A stretch of 64,000 nucleotides of DNA from JADJRH01 sp046351455 (GTDB taxonomy: Bacteria > Myxococcota_A > Polyangia > Polyangiales > Polyangiaceae): positions 124,001-188,000 of the forward strand of contig JAXLYM010000008.1 in assembly GCA_046351455.1 (NCBI GenBank). Reading direction: 5' to 3'. Within the stretch, counting starts at the first letter, position 1, and each line of letters opens with the position of its first letter. Positions 59,611 through 64,000 of this stretch are shown in pieces. Made by a program: the position numbers and the translations under genes. The notes under the pieces are model-generated. The model saw only the letters and a list, made by a program, of their open reading frames with translations, ran no database searches and had not been told where the DNA came from.

Positions 59611-60534
59611 GTGCAATTTGGGTGGCGCGTTTTCCCCCTGCTCTTCTGCCTCTCGCTCGCGGCGCCTGCGTTCGCAGATCCCGTCGCGCTCGATCCAGCG
59701 GCCGAGGCGAAGCGCACCGCCCTCTTCGAAGAGGGCCGCAAGCTCCACCTCGAAGGCAAGCACGCGGAGGCGGTGAGCAAGCTGGAGCAGGTCGTCGCGA
59801 TCCGCAAGTCGCCTCAGGCGTTGCGCGCGCTCGGCCTCGCGGAGCTCGACGCCGGGCGCGCGGCGCGGGCGCGCGGACACTTCGCCGAGGCGCTCGCGAT
59901 CGCGCAGGAGAGCGGCCCCGCGAGCGAGATCGAGCCCGCGCAGAAGGCGCTGGATCAGAGCGCGCAGCTCGTCGGCAACGTCCGCGTGACGCTCCCGGCG
60001 GAAGCGGTGGACGCGACGTTCAAGATCGACGGACAGCCGCTCGTGCTGCGGAACGGCTCGGTCGACGTGGATCCGGGCGAGCACACGATCACGGCCGACG
60101 CCGCGGGGAAATCGCCGTTCTCGCGGAAGGTCGCGGTGGTCGCGGGCAAGTCGGTGGAGGTGACGGTGACGCTCGAGCCGCTGCCGGTGGAGACGTCGCC
60201 GCGCCGCACGGTCGGGCTGGTGCTCTTCGGCGTCGGGGCCGCGGGCCTCGTGGCGGGCGGCGTCACGGGCGCGCTCGCGCTCGTCGCGCACGACGACCTG
60301 TCGCACACGTGCGCGAACGGCCTCTGCGCCGACGCGGACAAGGGCAAGATCGACGCGTACCACACGCTCGGCCTCGTCTCGACGGTGAGCCTGATCGCGG
60401 GCGGCGCGCTCGCGGTGGGCGGCGGCCTGCTCTGGTGGACGGCCCCGCACGGCCCGCGCCCTCCGTCGCGCGGCGCGGTGCACGTGACGCCGTACGTGGG
60501 CCTCGCGACCGCAGGCGTGCGCGGGACGTTTTAG
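59611..60534 (+). CDS. TPR/PEGA-like membrane protein, second paralogue
   Basis: 307 aa from GTG 59611 (VQFGWRVFPLLFCLSLAAPA signal region). Order: signal peptide, TPR-like stretch (~35-120, KRTALFEEGRKLHLEGKHAE), PEGA-like domain (~125-195, VRVTLPAEAVDATFKIDGQP), two hydrophobic helices (~205-230 and ~262-285) and a short tail. Same layout as the protein at 6465-7475, including a Cys pair (HTCANGLC) between the helices. Stop codon overlaps the convergent kinase stop in TTAG. Start chosen because it keeps the signal peptide; an earlier frame is open over the promoter. Confidence 0.72.
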   Translation: MQFGWRVFPLLFCLSLAAPAFADPVALDPAAEAKRTALFEEGRKLHLEGKHAEAVSKLEQVVAIRKSPQALRALGLAELDAGRAARARGHFAEALAIAQESGPASEIEPAQKALDQSAQLVGNVRVTLPAEAVDATFKIDGQPLVLRNGSVDVDPGEHTITADAAGKSPFSRKVAVVAGKSVEVTVTLEPLPVETSPRRTVGLVLFGVGAAGLVAGGVTGALALVAHDDLSHTCANGLCADADKGKIDAYHTLGLVSTVSLIAGGALAVGGGLLWWTAPHGPRPPSRGAVHVTPYVGLATAGVRGTF

Positions 60535-62549
60535 CCCGGGTTCGTCGGGAAGCTGGAGCCGCGCGGCGGCTTCGTTTTGTTCGGCTTCTTGCCGGTGCCC
60601 GTGCTCGTCGGCTTCGGGGTCGGGGACGTCGCGGGCGTCGTCGCAGAGGCGGTCGCGGTGGGGGGCGGCGCGGTGGATGTCGCGGTCGCGGGGGCCGTCT
60701 CCGAGGGCGGCGGCGCGGGCGTCGTCGCGGCGCTCGTCGCGGGCGTCGTCGCTGTCGGAGGCGCCGCGGGCTGCGTGTCGGACGGGGCCGCGCTCGCGGA
60801 GCCGGAGCCGCGCGGACCGCCGCCGAGGAGCACGAGGATCGCGACCGACAGCGACACCATGATCACGCCGATCGCAGCGCCGATGCCGATCCAGCGGCGC
60901 GACGACGCGGGCGCGGGCGCGGCCGGACGAGGCGCGATCCCCTGCGGCGCGAGGAGGATCGGCGCGGTCGACGAGCGCGCTCCGAGCACCTGCGGGTTCG
61001 ACGGCGCGGGCGCGGGCACCGGGCGCGCGGCTTGCGGCGGCGTCCCCTGCGGCGGCGCCATGCCCTGCGACGAGGCGGGCGGCGGCGGGGCCGGCGGCAC
61101 CATCGCAGGCGGCGCGACCGCGAGCTGCGGGAACGCCCGCGTCGTCGGCGCGCGCGCGAACGACTCGAGCGCCGCAGCGGATCCGTTCGGCGAAGGCCGC
61201 GCGTGATGCGCCCCCGTGACGATCGCGTGCGCGCCCGTGTTCGCGATCGCGTGCGCGCCAGTGTTCGACGTGATCGGGCTGTGCGGGCCCGTGTTCGACG
61301 TGATCGGGCTGTGCGGGCCCGTGTTCGCGAGCGCGTGCGGGCCCGTGTTCGACGTGATCGGGCTGTGCGGGCCCGTGCTCGCGAGCGCGTGCGGGCCCGT
61401 GTTCGACGTGATCGGGCTGTGCGGGCCGGTGTTCGCGAACGGGGGCGGCGTCGGCTCGTTCGCGGGCGCGAGGCGCGGCGCGGGTGCGGGCGCAGGCGGC
61501 ACCTGGAGAGCTGCCGCTACGGGCGCGGGCGCCGGAGCGAGCGCGGGCGCTGCGGCGCCCAGGCCCGGCGCGGGCGCGTCGAGATCGGGGATCGATCCGA
61601 GGCGCATCGATCCGAGCACCGCGGCGCGGAGGCGGTTCGAGGCGAGCGGCTCGGTCTTCTCGCGATCGAGGGACTGCGGCGCGGTCTGCTCGCGGAGGTA
61701 TCCTTCCAGGATGCGGGCGATGTCTTCGGCGGAGGAGACGCGCGCGTTCGGGTCGCGCACGATGCAGCGCGCGACGAGATCCGCGAGGCGCATGTCGAGC
61801 TTCGGGACGACGTCCTTCAGCTTCGGGATCGGGCCGTGGAGCACCTCTCCGATCACCGCGTACGCCGTCTCGCCGGGGAACGGGAGCTGGCCCGCGAACA
61901 TCTCGAAGAGGACGACGCCGAGCGACCAGAGATCCGCGCGCGCGTCGACCTTGTTCGCGCTCTTCGCCTGCTCGGGGCTCATGTACGCGGGCGATCCCAT
62001 CGCGTGACCCGTGGCGGTCGCGCGCGCGTCGGGGCCGCCCGTCACGCGCTCCGAGAGGATCTTGCTCACGCCGAAGTCGAGCACCTTCACCTGCGTCTGC
62101 GACGCGCCGTGATCGACGTGGAGGAAGATGTTCGCGGGCTTGAGATCGCGGTGCACGATCCCCGCGGCGTGGGCCGCGACGAGCGCGCGCGCCACCTGCG
62201 CTCCGATGCGCGCGGCCTCCACCGGAGAGAGGCGACCCTCGCGTTTGAGGCGCACGTCGAGCGTCTCGCCGGAGAGGAGCTGCATCACCATGAACGGCGC
62301 GCCGCCGGGGAGCTGGCCCACGTCGGTCACGGAGATCACGTTCGGGTGGCGGATGAGCTGGCACGCGCGCGCCTCGCGCAGAAGGCGGCTGCACAGCTCG
62401 TCGGCGAGCTGTTCGGGACCGGCGACGACCTTCACGGCGACGGGCTGCTGCGTCTCCACGTGGATCGCGGCCCACACGGCGCCCATGGCTCCTTCACCGA
62501 TGAGGCGGTCAAGCCGGTATTTGCCACCGACGATGGCGCCCGGATGCAT
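60531..62549 (-). CDS. Membrane-anchored Ser/Thr protein kinase with tandem-repeat linker
   Basis: 672 aa from ATG 62549 (MHPGAIVGGKYRL); ATG 62567 adds six residues. Complete kinase: LIGEGAMGAVW loop, Lys40 in VAVKVV, HRDLKPAN with Asp135, DFG (158-160) and YMSPEQA. The linker has nine- to ten-residue repeats (NTGPHSPITS, NTGPHALAS; bases 61216-61440), then Pro/Ala-rich sequence, a transmembrane helix around 575-598 (IGAAIGVIMVSLSVAILVLL) and a Thr/Pro/Ala-rich extracellular tail of ~75 residues without a folded domain. Paralogous in layout to the kinase at 17329 but with a disordered outside part. Stop codon overlaps the convergent TPR/PEGA-like gene. Confidence 0.92.
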   Translation of the reverse strand: MHPGAIVGGKYRLDRLIGEGAMGAVWAAIHVETQQPVAVKVVAGPEQLADELCSRLLREARACQLIRHPNVISVTDVGQLPGGAPFMVMQLLSGETLDVRLKREGRLSPVEAARIGAQVARALVAAHAAGIVHRDLKPANIFLHVDHGASQTQVKVLDFGVSKILSERVTGGPDARATATGHAMGSPAYMSPEQAKSANKVDARADLWSLGVVLFEMFAGQLPFPGETAYAVIGEVLHGPIPKLKDVVPKLDMRLADLVARCIVRDPNARVSSAEDIARILEGYLREQTAPQSLDREKTEPLASNRLRAAVLGSMRLGSIPDLDAPAPGLGAAAPALAPAPAPVAAALQVPPAPAPAPRLAPANEPTPPPFANTGPHSPITSNTGPHALASTGPHSPITSNTGPHALANTGPHSPITSNTGPHSPITSNTGAHAIANTGAHAIVTGAHHARPSPNGSAAALESFARAPTTRAFPQLAVAPPAMVPPAPPPPASSQGMAPPQGTPPQAARPVPAPAPSNPQVLGARSSTAPILLAPQGIAPRPAAPAPASSRRWIGIGAAIGVIMVSLSVAILVLLGGGPRGSGSASAAPSDTQPAAPPTATTPATSAATTPAPPPSETAPATATSTAPPPTATASATTPATSPTPKPTSTGTGKKPNKTKPPRGSSFPTNPG
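61216..61440 (-). repeat. 27/30-bp tandem repeat in kinase linker
   Basis: Units such as GTGTTCGACGTGATCGGGCT (plus strand) recur about five times in near-identical form, alternating with GTGTTCGCGAGCGCGTGCGG. They encode NTGPHSPITS and NTGPHALAS on the minus strand. All unit lengths are multiples of three, so copy number can change without a frameshift. Confidence 0.85.
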
Positions 62550-62780
62550 CGCTGCCGAGAGTAGCATCGGTCGTCGCGCGCCATGGAATCCGTGGCGTCA
62601 TCGAGCGAAATATCCCCGTATTCTGGCGCAAATCTGCAGCCAGGCCAGATCGGGGGCCGCCGGGGGCCCGCTCTTTCGCGGCTCCTCCCCGACCGGGTGG
62701 TGGCTGGCGGAAGGTCGCGAAAATACCGCGCGAACCCTTCTGCGGAAGGGGCGGCTCCAACGCGGCAGGAGAGAGCAGCG
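62550..62780. other. Divergent promoter region, kinase and OsmC genes
   Basis: 231 bp containing no evident gene. A GCGAAATATCCCCGTATTCT stretch (62608-62627) is the only AT-richer part. A CCTTCTGCGGAAGG hairpin lies at about 62739, and AGGAGAG at 62767-62773 is the OsmC ribosome site. Promoters were not resolved. Confidence 0.4.
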
Positions 62781-63203
62781 ATGGATATCAAGGTCACGTT
62801 TCCGGGCGGCAAGCGGGTCGATGCGCAGGTGGGCGAGTTCCATGTGCAGACGGATCAGCCGCGCGATCTGGGCGGGGAGGCGCAGTTCATCGCGCCGTTC
62901 GAGATGTTCCTCGCGTCGCTGGCCACGTGCTCGGGCATCTTCGCGCTCGGGTTCTGCCAGGCGCGCGGGCTGTCGACCGAGGGGCTCGCGCTGACGCAGA
63001 AGCACGAGTACGACTCGACCGGAAAGAAGCTCGCGAAGGTGACGTTCGAGCTCACGCTGCCGGCCGGCTTCCCCGAGACGCACCGCGCCGCGATCGTCCG
63101 CGCGATCGAGAACTGCAAGGTGAAGAAGGTGATCCACAACGCGCCCGAATTCGAGGTCGCGGTGATGAACCCGCCCGAGGTGCAACCGGCCGCGCAGGCT
63201 TGA
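62781..63203 (+). CDS. OsmC-family protein
   Basis: 140 aa from ATG 62781 with AGGAGAG 8 bp upstream. OsmC/Ohr proteins are thiol-dependent peroxidases acting on organic hydroperoxides; the redox pair here would be Cys50 (LASLATCSGIF) and Cys59 (GFCQARGL), spaced as in the OsmC-like group. Normal length. The final ~40 residues (IENCKVKKVIHNAPEFEVAV) match the family end. The gene is alone, with no OhrR next to it. Confidence 0.9.
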   Translation: MDIKVTFPGGKRVDAQVGEFHVQTDQPRDLGGEAQFIAPFEMFLASLATCSGIFALGFCQARGLSTEGLALTQKHEYDSTGKKLAKVTFELTLPAGFPETHRAAIVRAIENCKVKKVIHNAPEFEVAVMNPPEVQPAAQA

Positions 63204-63374
63204 TACGCCGCTCCTGATTCACGAGACGCACCCCCGCCCTTCGCGCAGCGCAGCGAGCGATTTGGGCGGGGCGGGCCGCGCGCAGGCCGAAGGCCGAGCA
63301 CGGACCGGGGGTGGGCAGCGCTTCCGGATCTCGGTCCTGTGGAGTCCGCGGGCGCACAGGAGTAAGAGCGGCGC
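63204..63374. repeat. Intergenic gap with dispersed inverted element
   Basis: 171 bp. GCACCCCCGCCCTTCGCG (about 63227) and ACCGGGGGTGGGCAGCG (about 63308) form inverted ends around ~80 bp containing GGGCGGGGCGGGCC. The same kind of ends brackets 9943-10080. Perhaps a structured dispersed repeat. No gene is apparent. Confidence 0.4.
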
Positions 63375-63992
63375 ATGCGGATTTCGGCGGCGCTGCTGGG
63401 TCTCTCGATGACGCTCGCTCTCGTCGGGTGCGACGACGACAAGAAGCCTGGATCGGGCGCGACGACGACCGCCGCGCCCACCGCCGCGGAGACGGCCACG
63501 GCTGCGCAGACCGCGACCGCGGCGCCTTCGCCCTCCGTCTCGGCGGCGCCGATCCCCATGCCGCCGCGGCCCGTGCCGATCGGATCCAGCGGGCCGATCC
63601 AGCCGAGCGCGCCCGCCGATCAGCAGATGATGGCGATCACGTACACGCTCGCGATGGTGCAGCCGCGCGGCAACGACCCGCTCACCGTCGACAAGACGTA
63701 CCTCGACGACGTGACGAAGAAGCTCGAAGGCGCCGTCCGCGGGATGGACAAGGGGAAGACGCCCCCGAACCCCGTGAAGGCGACGCGCGGCAACCGGAAG
63801 ATCGAGATCGAGATGGGGCGCGGGTGCACCGATCGGATCCCGTCCAGCATCATCCAGCGCGCGGGGTCCTCGCTGAAGGGCGCGTACGACGCGGGCGTGC
63901 TCGTGATCGCTTGCCACGACGACAAGTGGGAGTGCCACCAGTCGACGCGCGACACGAACGACGTGCTCTGCCACGCAGCGCCACGTCACTGA
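63375..63992 (+). CDS. Small lipoprotein of unknown function
   Basis: 205 aa. Signal peptide with lipobox LVGC (Cys19), then DDDKK and a Thr/Ala/Pro-rich linker of about 55 residues. The C-terminal ~120-residue domain (DQQMMAITYTLAMVQPRGND; GRGCTDRIPSSIIQRAGSSL; IACHDDKWECHQSTRDTNDV) contains four Cys and looks folded. No family recognised. The Asp after the lipobox Cys (CDDD) would disfavour Lol export in enterobacteria, though that rule may not hold here. Confidence 0.65.
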   Translation: MRISAALLGLSMTLALVGCDDDKKPGSGATTTAAPTAAETATAAQTATAAPSPSVSAAPIPMPPRPVPIGSSGPIQPSAPADQQMMAITYTLAMVQPRGNDPLTVDKTYLDDVTKKLEGAVRGMDKGKTPPNPVKATRGNRKIEIEMGRGCTDRIPSSIIQRAGSSLKGAYDAGVLVIACHDDKWECHQSTRDTNDVLCHAAPRH

Positions 63993-64000
63993 ACCCACCG

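Noticed and set aside
61216..61440. Possible CRISPR array
   Set aside because: Units are adjacent without unique spacers, in frame, and encode a regular peptide inside a kinase.

Overview
The window is very GC-rich, almost fully coding, and reads as a myxobacterial chromosome segment, most like the Polyangiales/Sorangiineae. The inference rests on gene content: four Hanks-type Ser/Thr kinases plus a fragment of a fifth, FHA and kinase-FGE proteins, PEGA/TPR membrane proteins, SBBP-like beta-propeller lipoproteins, Cys-rich and Gly/Ser-rich lipoproteins, collagen-like exported proteins and a VgrG/DUF2169 pair. Genus cannot be assigned from sequence reading alone. I saw no rRNA, tRNA, CRISPR array or insertion sequence.

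Layout. 0-4 kb: the 3' part of a DUF2169 gene and a VgrG spike gene (type VI secretion). 4-10 kb: a tRNA-dihydrouridine synthase, an operonic TPR/PEGA-like protein plus propeller lipoprotein, a coupled small protein plus YkgJ-type Cys-cluster protein, and a Uma2-type nuclease. 10-17.3 kb: two tandem chemoreceptors, a proline-rich membrane protein and a Cys-rich lipoprotein. 17.3-25.6 kb: a Ser/Thr kinase, then a leftward pair made of a carboxypeptidase-regulatory/PDZ protein and a TonB-dependent receptor with an N-terminal TPR/PEGA extension. 25.6-34 kb: a small membrane protein, a thioesterase, a propeller lipoprotein with a PHP-type (CehA/McbA-like) lipoprotein, UDP-glucose dehydrogenase, a three-haem-motif lipoprotein and a Cys-rich lipoprotein.

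34-43 kb is the most unusual block. A dynamin-like GTPase and a second P-loop GTPase are separated by 1 bp, followed by an unrecognised 313-aa protein and a small protein made of synuclein-like amphipathic heptads. Facing them is a Ser/Thr kinase fused to a formylglycine-generating-enzyme domain, with a divergent FHA protein and an unknown protein. I infer a membrane-associated NTPase/signalling (possibly conflict) system. 43-48 kb: a rightward biosynthetic-looking operon (epimerase/dehydratase, KAS III, two acyl-CoA dehydrogenases).

48-53.4 kb: a repeat-built Cys-rich lipoprotein, a DUF1223 protein, a relic of a kinase C-terminus, a toxin-antitoxin-like pair with an AbiEii-like nucleotidyltransferase, and a kinase with a propeller-like C-terminus. 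53.4-58 kb: a three-gene cassette (Gly/Ser-rich lipoprotein, collagen-like exported protein, membrane-anchored protein) present twice in tandem; the upstream DNA and the first genes are nearly identical, whereas the C-terminal domains of the two collagen-like proteins are unrelated. 58-64 kb: a second propeller lipoprotein and TPR/PEGA-like protein (paralogues of the 4-7.5 kb pair), a kinase with a tandem-repeat linker, an OsmC protein and a small lipoprotein.

Genes are packed with ATGA overlaps, 1-bp gaps and overlapping convergent stop codons. An octamer, GACTGGCA (either strand), recurs more than expected, often inside a longer motif in intergenic DNA.
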